From Celeribacter baekdonensis (lineage in GTDB: Bacteria; Pseudomonadota; Alphaproteobacteria; Rhodobacterales; Rhodobacteraceae), in NCBI RefSeq assembly GCF_003047105.1, contig NZ_CP028475.1:558001-622000 (forward strand): DNA of 64,000 nt. The letters run 5' to 3'. Each line of letters begins with the position of its first letter. Position 1 is the first letter of the stretch. Shown here piece after piece: positions 25,201-34,167 of the stretch. The notes under the pieces were generated by a model. It ran no database searches, was not told the DNA's origin, and saw only the letters and a program-made list of their open reading frames with translations. Both the position numbers and the translations under genes were made by a program.

Positions 25201-25920
25201 ATGGCGGTGACCACAGCTCGGCTGAGCGAGACAAGACGCAGTGGAAAGACATCTGGGCGGTTAGGGTCGGGGATTGTCCGACACGACACCGCTTGGGGGT
25301 ATTGTCTTTTGAATGACTATGGCGGACCGACTCAAATTTTATGTCGTTTTGAACAGGTGGCGCGCGCAGTGTCTATTTTGGCCTTTGCGATGATGGCGGG
25401 GCTCTGGCTTTTGCCGAACGCCAATTTCACAGCGGCCGTGATCGGGATCAAAGCGGCGTTGTCGCTCAGTCTTGGTCTGATTGCGCTGGCGTTTGGCAGT
25501 CTTGCGAAGAGGGGATTGCACCGTGAGGTTCAGATCGACACCCAGCGCGGTCAAGTGCGCGTTGTCTGGCGCAACCGCAAATCGGCGGTGCGATTGCATA
25601 CGGTGATCGGGTTTGACGAAATTGGCTCGGTGTTTTTGCGCCGCTCGCTCGCGCCGTTTAATGGGGTCCATTTGGATGTGCGCTATGGCCGCAAAGGTGA
25701 GGTGATCACCTTGCTCAAAGGCGAGGAGGCGCGCCTTCGTGAGATTTGGCGGGATTTGAATGTGGACCTGCGTCAGGTTTCTAGTCCTGCGGTTCCCCCC
25801 GAAAGAGGCGTGCAGAGTGTAACGCGGCCCTCCCGGCGCGGCACGCCGCCGCCACGCAGAGCCCATATGTCGTCCTCAGCTGTTGGATCGGTCTCTCAGG
25901 TGCCGCAAACTCTGCGCTGA
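25201..25920 (+). CDS. Conserved-type membrane protein of unknown function
   Basis: 239 aa, not recognised. A basic, Ser/Thr/Arg-rich N-terminus (about 1-50) precedes two adjacent hydrophobic helices (AVSILAFAMMAGLWLLP and AVIGIKAALSLSLGLIALAFG, about 57-100). A cytoplasmic region of mixed strands follows (REVQIDTQRGQVRVVWRN, VRYGRKGEVITLL), then a proline- and arginine-rich tail from about residue 195. The middle part looks like a small PH-like beta domain, though this is only an impression. The upstream CtrA-type box suggests cell-cycle or motility-linked control. Confidence 0.7.
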   Translation: MAVTTARLSETRRSGKTSGRLGSGIVRHDTAWGYCLLNDYGGPTQILCRFEQVARAVSILAFAMMAGLWLLPNANFTAAVIGIKAALSLSLGLIALAFGSLAKRGLHREVQIDTQRGQVRVVWRNRKSAVRLHTVIGFDEIGSVFLRRSLAPFNGVHLDVRYGRKGEVITLLKGEEARLREIWRDLNVDLRQVSSPAVPPERGVQSVTRPSRRGTPPPRRAHMSSSAVGSVSQVPQTLR

Positions 25921-26244
25921 TCACGGGGGGCTCCACTGGCGCACCAGAATCGCTTTGCGGCGAATTTTGGTGCGTTTGCCATATTTCGCGACCTTTGGGC
26001 GCTGATCTGTTTCTGATGGGGCAGAGATGTGGCGCGGCGGCGTTGATGCCGTGTCTTCGAAAATTTTATGAAAATATGCGACGATAAAATCGGTAAATAA
26101 TCGGCGATAATGCCCCCCTAATATGGGGATGAAATTCCGATAATGTACTCATATTAAGTGACAAAATATGTTTTAGTGCCGTTAACCAATGCCTGATCTT
26201 TTGCTAGACGTTGCCCCTACGTCAGGGGCTACTCTAGGGCAGAG
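25921..26244. other. AT-rich intergenic region
   Basis: 324 bp, AT-rich from about 26050 to 26190, with loosely repeated CGATAA/ATCGG words and one TTAACC half-site near 26183. It probably holds the promoter of the small gene at 26245. No gene or RNA could be recognised. Confidence 0.4.
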
Positions 26245-26538
26245 ATGAAGGTGATGACCATGTTTATGACTCGGATGAAAATGAACGATGCGGCGGGACT
26301 GCCTGATCCCGCACATGCCACGTCCTATTGGACTTGGGGGCAGGGTATTTTCTTTGCAGCGGTCTTTGCTTTTGTCGTGGTTGGCTTTTTCGGAATGGTT
26401 GTAGGGGCGAGTTTCGATTTTCCAGGCGCGCTTGAAGATCATATCGACGCGATTGAGGCGGGAAACATTCCGTGCCCGATCCATGATGGTATGGTGCTGA
26501 CACTTGAAGGTCATCGGCGCATCGCGGATCCGAGCTAA
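26245..26538 (+). CDS. Small single-helix membrane protein, unknown function
   Basis: 97 aa. One strong transmembrane helix (IFFAAVFAFVVVGFFGMVVGA, about residues 35-55) divides a short N-terminal part from an acidic C-terminal part (PGALEDHIDAIEAGNIPCPIHDG) with one cysteine and two histidines. No family recognised. GGGCAGAG precedes the ATG. Alternative in-frame methionines lie 4, 7 and 11 codons downstream. Confidence 0.55.
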   Translation: MKVMTMFMTRMKMNDAAGLPDPAHATSYWTWGQGIFFAAVFAFVVVGFFGMVVGASFDFPGALEDHIDAIEAGNIPCPIHDGMVLTLEGHRRIADPS

Positions 26539-26690
26539 GTGCGATCGAGCGTATGCGGACGTCTTTTGACATTTGAGCGCCCGTCGAAGCATCCCCCGAG
26601 ATTTGTGTGACGTTACGGCAGGGTGTGACGGTGAAATGCGCCCGCCCGGGCTTGCCGCGCGCCTGTTGGGCGGGTAGACCAATGTCCAAC

Positions 26691-26705
26691 TTAAATCCAA
26701 ATTAA
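26691..26705. promoter_or_regulatory. CtrA-type box upstream of fabD
   Basis: TTAAATCCAAATTAA is a second perfect TTAA-N7-TTAA, 40 bp upstream of the fabD start. Confidence 0.5.
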
Positions 26706-26745
26706 CACATGTCCGCTTTCAGGGCGGCATGGGGAGGGGGCGAAG

Positions 26746-27675
26746 ATGACGCGCGCATTCGTGTTTCCGGGGCAAGGGGCTCAGACGATTGGGATGGGCA
26801 AGGCTTTGGCCGAGGCCTACCCCGCAGCAAAAGCGATTTTTGATGAGGTGGATGAGGCGCTTGGTGAAAAGCTCTCGGCGCTGATTTGGGATGGTGAGAT
26901 CGAGGCGTTGACGTTGACGCAGAACGCCCAACCGGCACTGATGGCGACTTCTTTGGCGGCGCTGCGTGCACTTGAGGCTGAAGGCTATGCGGTGACGGAT
27001 GCCGCCTTTGTGGCGGGGCATTCGCTGGGCGAATATTCCGCGCTGGCGGCGGCTGGATCTTTGAGCATTGGCGACACCGCGCGACTTTTGCGCATCCGCG
27101 GTGAGGCGATGCAAAAGGCGGTGCCCGTGGGCGTTGGCGCGATGGCGGCGCTTTTGGGCTTGGATTTCGAAGCGGTCAAAGAGATCGCCGCAGAGGCGGC
27201 GCAGGGGCAGGTCTGTCAGGCAGCCAATGACAACGATCCGGGCCAGGTTGTGGTGTCTGGCCACAAAGACGCGGTGGAACGCGCGGTTGAGATTGCCAAG
27301 GGCAAGGGCGCGAAACGGGCGGTTTTGCTACCAGTGTCCGCACCGTTCCATTGTGCGTTGATGGGGCCTGCGGCGGATGTGATGGCCGAAGCGCTTGATA
27401 ATGTTGATATTAACGCTCCTGTTGTGCCGCTGGTGGCCAATGTGCGTGCTGCGGCTGTGACGGATCCGGCGACGATCCGGTCGCTTTTGGTTGAACAGGT
27501 CACAGGGTCCGTGCGGTGGCGCGAGAGCGTTGGCTATATGGCAGCGCAGGGCGTCACGGAGATGTGGGAAATCGGCGCAGGCAAGGCGTTGTCGGGCATG
27601 GTGCGGCGGATTGACAAGAGCATCGCCTGCACGGCCATCGGGACGCCTGAGGACATCGCGAAACTGAAAGAATAA
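26746..27675 (+). CDS. fabD: Malonyl-CoA:ACP transacylase
   Basis: Transfers malonyl from CoA to ACP to supply fatty-acid elongation. FVFPGQGAQTIGMG opens the protein, the nucleophile serine is in GHSLGEYSALAA (about residue 90), and the catalytic histidine is in PVSAPFHCALM (about 200). Length 309 aa is normal. First of the fabD-fabG-acpP-fabF set; GGGGAGGGGG lies upstream of the ATG. Confidence 0.96.
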   Translation: MTRAFVFPGQGAQTIGMGKALAEAYPAAKAIFDEVDEALGEKLSALIWDGEIEALTLTQNAQPALMATSLAALRALEAEGYAVTDAAFVAGHSLGEYSALAAAGSLSIGDTARLLRIRGEAMQKAVPVGVGAMAALLGLDFEAVKEIAAEAAQGQVCQAANDNDPGQVVVSGHKDAVERAVEIAKGKGAKRAVLLPVSAPFHCALMGPAADVMAEALDNVDINAPVVPLVANVRAAAVTDPATIRSLLVEQVTGSVRWRESVGYMAAQGVTEMWEIGAGKALSGMVRRIDKSIACTAIGTPEDIAKLKE

Positions 27676-27680
27676 AGGGC

Positions 27681-27695
27681 AGGGGCGCTGCCCCT
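27681..27695 (+). terminator. Small hairpin between fabD and fabG
   Basis: AGGGGC-GCT-GCCCCT, immediately followed by a looser GCCGG/CCGGC pair (27697-27720) with T5 inside its loop. It may modulate read-through from fabD to fabG; it has no proper T tract after the stem. Confidence 0.35.
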
Positions 27696-27786
27696 CGCCG
27701 GACCTTTTTGAAGGCCCGGCTCATCACGGGATATTGCCCGGAATATTGCAAGACAAAAGAAGCAGGACGCTTCGGGAGAGAGTCAC

Positions 27787-28524
27787 ATGTTTGATCTGAC
27801 AGGAAAAAATGCGCTGATCACCGGTGCATCGGGTGGCATTGGCGGCGCGATTGCCAAGGCGCTTTATGAGGCTGGCGCAACGGTTGCACTGTCTGGCACG
27901 CGGGTTGAGCCTTTGGAGGTGCTGGCCGCAGAATTGGGCGAGCGCGCGCATGTGCTGCCCTGCAACCTGTCCGACAAAGAGGCCGTTGAGGCGTTGCCGA
28001 AACAGGCGGCTGAGGTGATGGGCTCGGTTGATATTTTGGTCAACAATGCCGGGATCACCCGTGACAACCTGTTTATGCGGATGTCGGATGACGAATGGGA
28101 CAGCGTGTTGAGCGTGAACCTGACCTCGACGATGAAGCTGTGCAAAGGCGTGATGCGGGGCATGATGAAGGCGCGTTGGGGCCGGATTGTGAATATTTCT
28201 TCGATCGTTGGCGCGACGGGCAACCCCGGTCAGGCCAATTATGCAGCCTCGAAAGCGGGAATGGTCGGCATGTCGAAGTCGCTGGCCTATGAGGTCGCAT
28301 CGCGCGGAATCACGGTGAACTGCGTGGCTCCCGGATTCATTGCCACGGCGATGACGGACAAATTGACCGACGATCAAAAAGGCAAGATCAACGCGCAAAT
28401 TCCGGCGGCACGCATGGGCACACCAGAAGAGATTGCGGCGGCTGTGTTGTATTTGGCCTCACAAGAGGCTGGGTACACCACCGGGGCCACCCTGCATGTC
28501 AACGGCGGGATGGCGATGCTTTAA
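27787..28524 (+). CDS. fabG: 3-oxoacyl-ACP reductase
   Basis: An NADPH-dependent reductase of the fatty-acid cycle. SDR motifs: TGASGGIG (about 12-19), NNAG (about 86), catalytic serine in NISSIVGATGN (about 138) and YAASK (about 151). Length 245 aa and the C-terminal TTGATLHVNGGMAML are typical of FabG. It lies between fabD and acpP, which separates it from the catabolic SDR at 15333. Confidence 0.96.
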   Translation: MFDLTGKNALITGASGGIGGAIAKALYEAGATVALSGTRVEPLEVLAAELGERAHVLPCNLSDKEAVEALPKQAAEVMGSVDILVNNAGITRDNLFMRMSDDEWDSVLSVNLTSTMKLCKGVMRGMMKARWGRIVNISSIVGATGNPGQANYAASKAGMVGMSKSLAYEVASRGITVNCVAPGFIATAMTDKLTDDQKGKINAQIPAARMGTPEEIAAAVLYLASQEAGYTTGATLHVNGGMAML

Positions 28525-28598
28525 GCGTAAAAATCCCTTTTGGCATGTTGAGCCCGACGTGGGGTCACAAACCATTTGCCACGGGGGAGGATTGTGCT

Positions 28599-28622
28599 AT
28601 GAGCAGCGAAGATTGGGCCTAG
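28599..28622 (+). other. Possible 7-codon upstream ORF in acpP leader
   Basis: ATG with GGGGGAGG 9 bp upstream encodes MSSEDWA and then stops. It lies in the 227-bp fabG-acpP gap, which probably also holds the acpP promoter. The ribosome site is good, but nothing else supports translation. Confidence 0.3.
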
Positions 28623-28751
28623 GGAGCGTCAGCGACCGTGGTGTATGCCGTGGCGAAAACTTGATTATCGTTTCGCAATGGACATGTAAGAAGAGCGGCC
28701 CGCGGGCCAAAGCTAATGTGGGCACTTCGCCCCAAACTATGAGGAAAGAAC

Positions 28752-28985
28752 ATGAGCGACATCGCAGATCGCGTGAAAAAGATCGTTGTCGAGCATCTCG
28801 ACGTTGAAGAGGACAAAGTGACGGAAACAGCGTCCTTCATCGACGATCTTGGCGCTGACAGCCTCGACACAGTTGAGCTGGTTATGGCTTTTGAAGAAGA
28901 GTTTGGCATTGAGATCCCGGACGATGCAGCCGAGACCATCCAGACCTTTGGCGACGCGGTGAAGTTCATCACGGAAGCCTCCTAA
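28752..28985 (+). CDS. acpP: Acyl carrier protein
   Basis: A 77-aa acidic four-helix protein that carries fatty-acyl chains on 4'-phosphopantetheine. The modified serine is in [10 protein letters not shown] (about residue 37). GAGGAAAG lies upstream of the ATG. A strong terminator follows, so acpP can be transcribed apart from fabF. Confidence 0.97.
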   Translation: MSDIADRVKKIVVEHLDVEEDKVTETASFIDDLGADSLDTVELVMAFEEEFGIEIPDDAAETIQTFGDAVKFITEAS

Positions 28986-29022
28986 GTCGGCTTTGATCCT
29001 GATTTAGGATCGTAAGGTTTTA

Positions 29023-29053
29023 AAGCGGCGCTGTTTTGCAGCGCCGCTTTTAT
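29023..29053 (+). terminator. Terminator of acpP
   Basis: AAAGCGGCGCTG (29023-29034) pairs with CAGCGCCGCTTT (29040-29051) over a 5-nt loop, then TTATTTT. Near-symmetric, so it may also serve the convergent PilZ gene. Confidence 0.92.
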
Positions 29054-29084
29054 TTTGACTGAGCGTCCTTGAAGGGGCGACGGG

Positions 29085-30287
29085 TCAGGCGGCCAGATCA
29101 GGATCTGGGGGCCGAGGATTTGAGGCGGGCGTGAGGTCCTGTGTGTCTTCGCGCGTGCTGTCCCCCCGATCGGAAGACAGGAACGCCTGTTCTAGCGCCG
29201 CCGCATCATCGGCGGGTGCGTCCGCATTCGGATCAAAAAACGGCGCGGTGTCGCGATCCAAGCCAACTTGTTGGGCAAAATCCCCCAAAAGATATTTCAT
29301 TTCCGCCTCTGTGAGCAACTTGTCAAATTTTACACCGATAAAATGATTGCTGCGCCACATCACACGGGCTTTGCGCACAACGGGACCAATGGTGAGTTTG
29401 ATCTTTTGTCGATCATAGAGCTCCAGCGTGGTTTCGAGCTTGGCGCCAATTTGGCTCATATCCAAAATTTCACCGAGAACAGGAACGATGCCGTCGAAAA
29501 TCACCACGGGTAGGGTGCAGGGATAGCGTGTGGCGCGGCGTTGGACGATGCCATAGCGCATCCAGGCCCAGGAGGTGATGGCGGAAATGAAGGTGAAAAT
29601 GCCAAGGGCAAAGGCGGCGTTTCCTGAGGGGCTTAGGGTTACTGGCGAAGCTGTGGGGGCCGTGGCTGCTGTTGGGCGGAACTCATCAAAATTATTCGGA
29701 TCAAAGGTCAAAGCCGTCTGGGCTGCGGGTTTTGGGTCTTCATGGGCCACGACATCGACAATTTCTTTGACCCCTTCGCGAACACGATCCAGGAAGGTTG
29801 ATTTTTGTTTGCCGTCAGATTCAAGGAAATCCGGAGCACTGGGGTCGCATGCGGTTGCGGAGAGGAAATGTGACAGGCTTTGAGATTGCGACGAAAAACG
29901 TGGGTCGGTGCCGTAGCGACGGGCCATTTCGCCCCAATTGTCACGCTGTAAATCGAGCAGGTGGTGACGTGAGGCGATGAAATCAAACAGGGCTTTTTCA
30001 TTGGACCCCAAGCCTGCCGCATTGATTTGTTTGAGCAATTTGTCGCGCTCATACCGTTCCATTTCGATGCGAAAGCTACGAGCAGCTTGGAGTTCGTCGG
30101 CTGTACCGAGGGATTTGATATAGGTGTTGGCGCTGTCATCGAGCGCGCTGAGCCAGCTTTCCAACCGGCAGGACGGGGCGGAAAAGGCGGGTGTGGCGAT
30201 GAACAGCACTGAGGCGAGGCAAAAGACTGCGATCGGAGCAAAGCCCGCGCGGAAAATCCAAAAAGTGCGTTTCAAAGCAAAGGTCAT
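29085..30287 (-). CDS. Membrane-anchored PilZ-domain protein with periplasmic region
   Basis: Likely links an envelope signal to cyclic-di-GMP. From the ATG at 30287 the 400-aa protein has a signal peptide (AVFCLASVLFIATPAFSAPS), a helical periplasmic region of about 200 residues with several cysteines, and a Pro/Thr-rich stretch. A transmembrane helix follows (FALGIFTFISAITSWAWM, about 245-262). Directly after it comes a PilZ domain whose two c-di-GMP motifs are present: QRRATRYPC (RxxxR) and DMSQIGAKLE (D-x-S-x-x-G). An acidic disordered tail ends the protein. The reading frame extends 48 codons upstream, but the signal peptide fixes the start at 30287. It sits antisense between acpP and fabF. 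Confidence 0.75.
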   Translation of the reverse strand: MTFALKRTFWIFRAGFAPIAVFCLASVLFIATPAFSAPSCRLESWLSALDDSANTYIKSLGTADELQAARSFRIEMERYERDKLLKQINAAGLGSNEKALFDFIASRHHLLDLQRDNWGEMARRYGTDPRFSSQSQSLSHFLSATACDPSAPDFLESDGKQKSTFLDRVREGVKEIVDVVAHEDPKPAAQTALTFDPNNFDEFRPTAATAPTASPVTLSPSGNAAFALGIFTFISAITSWAWMRYGIVQRRATRYPCTLPVVIFDGIVPVLGEILDMSQIGAKLETTLELYDRQKIKLTIGPVVRKARVMWRSNHFIGVKFDKLLTEAEMKYLLGDFAQQVGLDRDTAPFFDPNADAPADDAAALEQAFLSSDRGDSTREDTQDLTPASNPRPPDPDLAA

Positions 30288-30481
30288 CGGAACGGGCCAC
30301 GCGTTTTGATCTTTGATAGCCGAAAAAGCGTCAATATCTGGTTTACACGACCGGAGCGCAGCAACGGTCAAAGGGCATATGGCGATTTTCCGGTTGCGGA
30401 AATGCGCCCGAGCACGGTCTCGGACTTCCATCAGCGGAAAAGGCCGTGTATTGAAGGGCTGATCAAAATGAGGGGGCCAAA

Positions 30482-31744
30482 ATGCGCCGAGTAGTTGTCA
30501 CAGGACTTGGGATGGTTTCGCCGCTGGCGTGCGGTGTTGAGGAAACATGGACGCGCCTATTGGCGGGGGAATCGGCCGGGGGCACGATTCAACGGTTTGA
30601 CGCGAGCCATTTGGCCACCGATTACGCCTGTGAGGTGAAAATCGGAGATGGCACCAATGGGACGTTCAACCCCGAAGATTGGATGTCGAACAAAGAGCGT
30701 AAAAAGGTCGATGATTTCATCCTTTTTGGTATTGCGGCGGCTGAACAGGCGCTGACAGATGCAGGATGGAAGCCGGAAGACGAGGAAGATCGTCTGCGCA
30801 CGGGCGTGTTGATTGGCTCGGGCATTGGCGGCCTGTCGTCGATCGCGGATGCTGCGGTTTTGCTAAAAGAAAAAGGTCCGCGCCGGATTTCGCCATTCTT
30901 TATTCCGGGCTCGTTGATCAACTTGATCTCGGGCCAAGTGTCGATCCGCTACGGGTTTAAAGGCCCGAACCATTCGGTCGTGACCGCCTGTTCTACGGGC
31001 GCACATGCGATTGGCGATGCCGCACGTCTCATCCAATGGGGCGACGCGGAAGTGATGGTCGCGGGTGGCGCGGAAGCGGCGATTTGCGAGCTGGGCATCG
31101 CAGGCTTTAACGCCTGTAAAGCGCTTTCGACCAAACGCTCTGACGATCCGGCCAAGGCCTCGCGGCCCTATGACGATGATCGTGACGGTTTTGTCATGGG
31201 CGAGGGCGCGGGCATTGTGGTGCTGGAAGAATACGAGCACGCCAAAGCGCGCGGCGCGAAGATTTATGCGGAAATCGTTGGTTATGGCCTGTCTGGCGAT
31301 GCCTATCACATCACCGCACCGGCCTCCGATGGCGATGGCGGGTTCCGGGCGATGCAAGCGGCGCTGAACCGCGCCGGTCTTGAGCCGAAAGACGTGGATT
31401 ACATTAATGCCCACGGCACATCGACCATGGCGGATACGATTGAATTGGCGGCTGTGGAGCGGCTTTTGGGTGATGCGGCGGCGAAAACCACCATGTCCTC
31501 GACAAAATCCTCCATCGGCCACCTTTTGGGCGCGGCTGGCGCTGTCGAGGCCATTTTTTGCGTCTTGGCGATCCGCGACCAAGTGGCCCCGCCGACAATC
31601 AACCTTGAAAACCCGGCGGTGGAGCCGGTGTTGGATTTGGCACCGAACGCGAAACGCGAGCGTGAGATCAATGTCGCGCTGTCCAATTCCTTTGGCTTTG
31701 GCGGCACCAACGCGTCGCTTGTGCTGAAGAAGGTGACAGATTGA
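30482..31744 (+). CDS. fabF: 3-oxoacyl-ACP synthase II
   Basis: A condensing enzyme that elongates acyl-ACP with malonyl-ACP. The catalytic Cys-His-His triad is visible: VTACSTGAHAIGDA (about residue 169), INAHGTSTMADT (about 310) and SSIGHLLGAAGAVEA (about 347). The end FGFGGTNASLVLKK is typical. 420 aa. Its stop overlaps the mltG start (TGATG), so fabF and mltG are coupled. Confidence 0.96.
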   Translation: MRRVVVTGLGMVSPLACGVEETWTRLLAGESAGGTIQRFDASHLATDYACEVKIGDGTNGTFNPEDWMSNKERKKVDDFILFGIAAAEQALTDAGWKPEDEEDRLRTGVLIGSGIGGLSSIADAAVLLKEKGPRRISPFFIPGSLINLISGQVSIRYGFKGPNHSVVTACSTGAHAIGDAARLIQWGDAEVMVAGGAEAAICELGIAGFNACKALSTKRSDDPAKASRPYDDDRDGFVMGEGAGIVVLEEYEHAKARGAKIYAEIVGYGLSGDAYHITAPASDGDGGFRAMQAALNRAGLEPKDVDYINAHGTSTMADTIELAAVERLLGDAAAKTTMSSTKSSIGHLLGAAGAVEAIFCVLAIRDQVAPPTINLENPAVEPVLDLAPNAKREREINVALSNSFGFGGTNASLVLKKVTD

Positions 31745-32910
31745 TGTGGAGGTCTATTGCCTCGAATGCGCTGACACTTATGATCGTGGTGTTGATTGCT
31801 TTTGCGGGAGCAATTGCATGGGGCAAGCGCGAATATACGGCGGCAGGTCCTTTGGAACAGGCCGTGTGTTTGCGTGTGCCCTCCGGGTCGACGATGCGTC
31901 GTGTGTCGGATGATTTGGCCTCACAAGGCGCCATTTCGCACCCGTCTATTTTTCGCATTGGTGTGGAATATTCGGACAAATCGCAGCAGTTGAAAGCCGG
32001 GTCGTTTTTGGTGCCGGAAGGCGCGTCAATGGCGCAGATCACCGATCTGATCACCCGGGGCGGGGCCTCCACCTGTGGCACCGAAGTGGTGTACCGGATT
32101 GGGGTGAACCGGGCACAGATGCAGGTGCGTCAGTTGGATCCGGCGACATCGGCCTATGTTGAAACGGTTGAGTTTTTGCCGGGCGAAGAGGGCGTTGAGA
32201 CGCCTGAGGCCTATACCAAGGTGCGCGGCGAGGCGGACACGCGGTATCGCGTTTTGGTGGCCGAGGGCACAACGGTGTGGCGCGTGGTGGAGAGCCTGAA
32301 ACAGGCGGATTTCCTCAGCGGCAGCGTTGAGGCCGAGGAGATGCCGAAAGAAGGCATGTTGGCACCTGACAGCTATGAGGTGCGTGCGGATTCCGATGTG
32401 GATGATCTGATCGCACGGATGCAAGAGGCGCAGCAGATGCGGATTGATACGATCTGGGCGCAGCGCACCGAGGGCTTGCCGTTTGCGACACCGGAAGAGA
32501 TGCTGACACTGGCGTCGATCATCGAGAAAGAGACCGGCGTGGCGGAAGAGCGGCGTCAGGTGGCCTCGGTGTTTGAGAACCGTTTGAAACGTGGCATGCG
32601 GTTGCAAACCGACCCGACGGTGATTTACGGCGTGACCAATGGCGTGGGTGTTTTGGGGCGTGGGTTGCGGCAATCTGAGCTGCAATCGAACAGCCCGTAT
32701 AACACTTATGTGGTCGAAGGCTTGCCGCCGGGGCCGATTGCCAATCCCGGGCTTGCCTCTTTGGAGGCGGCTGTGAACCCGGATACGACGCCTTATCTGT
32801 TCTTTGTGGCAGATGGTACGGGCGGGCATGCCTTTGCCGAGACCCTGGCCGAACACAACGCCAATGTTGTGAAATGGCGCGAAATCGAGGCGCAACGCGC
32901 GAGCCAGTAA
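31744..32910 (+). CDS. mltG: Endolytic murein transglycosylase MltG (YceG-like)
   Basis: Cuts nascent peptidoglycan strands and may set glycan length. An N-terminal membrane anchor (ALTLMIVVLIAFAGAIAWG, about 7-25) is followed by LysM-like repeats (VCLRVPSGSTMRRVSDDL, and later YRVLVAEGTTVWRVVESL). The YceG catalytic core has the glutamate in LASIIEKETGVAEERRQVASVF and the LQTDPTVIYG motif. 388 aa. A TTG one codon upstream is also open, but the ATG overlapping the fabF stop is preferred. A fabF-mltG pair is common in proteobacteria. Confidence 0.94.
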   Translation: MWRSIASNALTLMIVVLIAFAGAIAWGKREYTAAGPLEQAVCLRVPSGSTMRRVSDDLASQGAISHPSIFRIGVEYSDKSQQLKAGSFLVPEGASMAQITDLITRGGASTCGTEVVYRIGVNRAQMQVRQLDPATSAYVETVEFLPGEEGVETPEAYTKVRGEADTRYRVLVAEGTTVWRVVESLKQADFLSGSVEAEEMPKEGMLAPDSYEVRADSDVDDLIARMQEAQQMRIDTIWAQRTEGLPFATPEEMLTLASIIEKETGVAEERRQVASVFENRLKRGMRLQTDPTVIYGVTNGVGVLGRGLRQSELQSNSPYNTYVVEGLPPGPIANPGLASLEAAVNPDTTPYLFFVADGTGGHAFAETLAEHNANVVKWREIEAQRASQ

Positions 32911-32930
32911 GTCAGTGATATCGTTTTAAG

Positions 32931-32956
32931 AAGGGCGCGTTCATCGCGCCCTTTTT
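32931..32956 (+). terminator. Terminator of fabF-mltG
   Basis: AAGGGCGCG (32931-32939), TTCAT-type loop, CGCGCCC (32945-32951), then T5. Confidence 0.92.
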
Positions 32957-32973
32957 CGTCTTAAGGAACGAGA

Positions 32974-34164
32974 ATGGAAAACATTGGCATTCTGAGTGTT
33001 ACGGTGATCATCGCAGGCATTTTGATTTGGCCCAAGGTGTCGCAGGCCAAACTTTGGCGAGCGACGGTGACGCCTTTGGCCTCGATCATCGGCAGTGGGT
33101 TCTTGGTGCTTGGGCCGATCTTGGCGCAGTCTTATGGCGCGTGGACGCCGCTGGCGATGGCGCTGTTGTGTCTGTTGGCCTATGCGATTGGTGCGGCGGT
33201 GCGGTACAATATCATGGCGCTGGACCGGCAAGATCACAGCCCGCTGTCGGACAGGTTGGAACGCATGGCGTCTTGGGCGCTGGCCTTTGCCTATGTGATT
33301 TCAGTCGCCTATTACCTCAACCTTTTGGGGTCTTTCGCGGTCAGCCTGACGCCATGGGACACGCCGACAGCGGGGCGGATCGTGACCACCGCCGTGTTCG
33401 CACTGATCCTGTTTTTGGGCTGGACCAAAGGCTTTCACGCGTTGGAGCGCTCAGAACAGATTTCTGTGGGCGTAAAATTGGCCATTATCGCCGGGCTGTT
33501 GTTTGGGCTGGGTTGGTACTTCGTTGGTCGTGTGGGCGAGGGGACATTGGTGTTTTCACCGACACAGGTCAGGGGGTGGGGGGCGGCGGGCCTTTTGTTT
33601 GGGCTGTTGGTGACGGTGCAGGGGTTTGAGACGTCACGCTATTTGGGCAAAGAGTACAGCGCGCAAACGCGGGTGCGCTCCATGCGGTTGGCGCAATGGA
33701 TTTCGACTGGGATTTACATGGTGTACGTCATTTTGATTGCCTATGTGTTTCACCCCGATCAGATTGAGACCTCAGAAACGGCGATCATTGACATGATGGC
33801 GCTGGTGGCCCCGATCTTGCCAATGATGTTGGTCGCAGCCGCCCTTGCAGCGCAGTTTTCGGCGGCCGTGGCGGATACATCCGGGGCAGGTGGATTGGTT
33901 GTGGAGCTGACCAAGGGCCGGGTCCGGGTGAAGATGGGCTATGCGATTTTGGTGGCTCTGGGGCTGGTGCTGACCTGGGGATTGAACGTATTTCAGATCA
34001 TCTCTTGGGCGTCCAAGGCCTTTGCGGTTTACTATACGATCCAAGCGGTGATGGCGGTCATTTTGTCGAAACGGGACGGGAAATCCGCAATGGTTTGGGG
34101 AGGCTTCGCCTTTGTGGCCGTGTTGGCGGCGATGGTGACGATATTTGGCGCGCCAGTGGAATAG
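32974..34164 (+). CDS. Multi-pass membrane transporter, APC/LeuT-like, substrate unknown
   Basis: 396 aa with 11-12 hydrophobic helices, from IGILSVTVIIAGILIW near the start to FAFVVVLAAMV-like residues at the end. PLASIIGSGFLVLGPILAQSYG near residue 35 resembles the unwound first helix of APC-type transporters, and VADTSGAGGLVVELTKGRV is a conserved-looking loop near 305. The fold call is impression only; no substrate can be given. It is separated from mltG by a terminator and is convergent with the K+ channel gene, 3 bp away. Confidence 0.65.
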   Translation: MENIGILSVTVIIAGILIWPKVSQAKLWRATVTPLASIIGSGFLVLGPILAQSYGAWTPLAMALLCLLAYAIGAAVRYNIMALDRQDHSPLSDRLERMASWALAFAYVISVAYYLNLLGSFAVSLTPWDTPTAGRIVTTAVFALILFLGWTKGFHALERSEQISVGVKLAIIAGLLFGLGWYFVGRVGEGTLVFSPTQVRGWGAAGLLFGLLVTVQGFETSRYLGKEYSAQTRVRSMRLAQWISTGIYMVYVILIAYVFHPDQIETSETAIIDMMALVAPILPMMLVAAALAAQFSAAVADTSGAGGLVVELTKGRVRVKMGYAILVALGLVLTWGLNVFQIISWASKAFAVYYTIQAVMAVILSKRDGKSAMVWGGFAFVAVLAAMVTIFGAPVE

Positions 34165-34167
34165 AAC

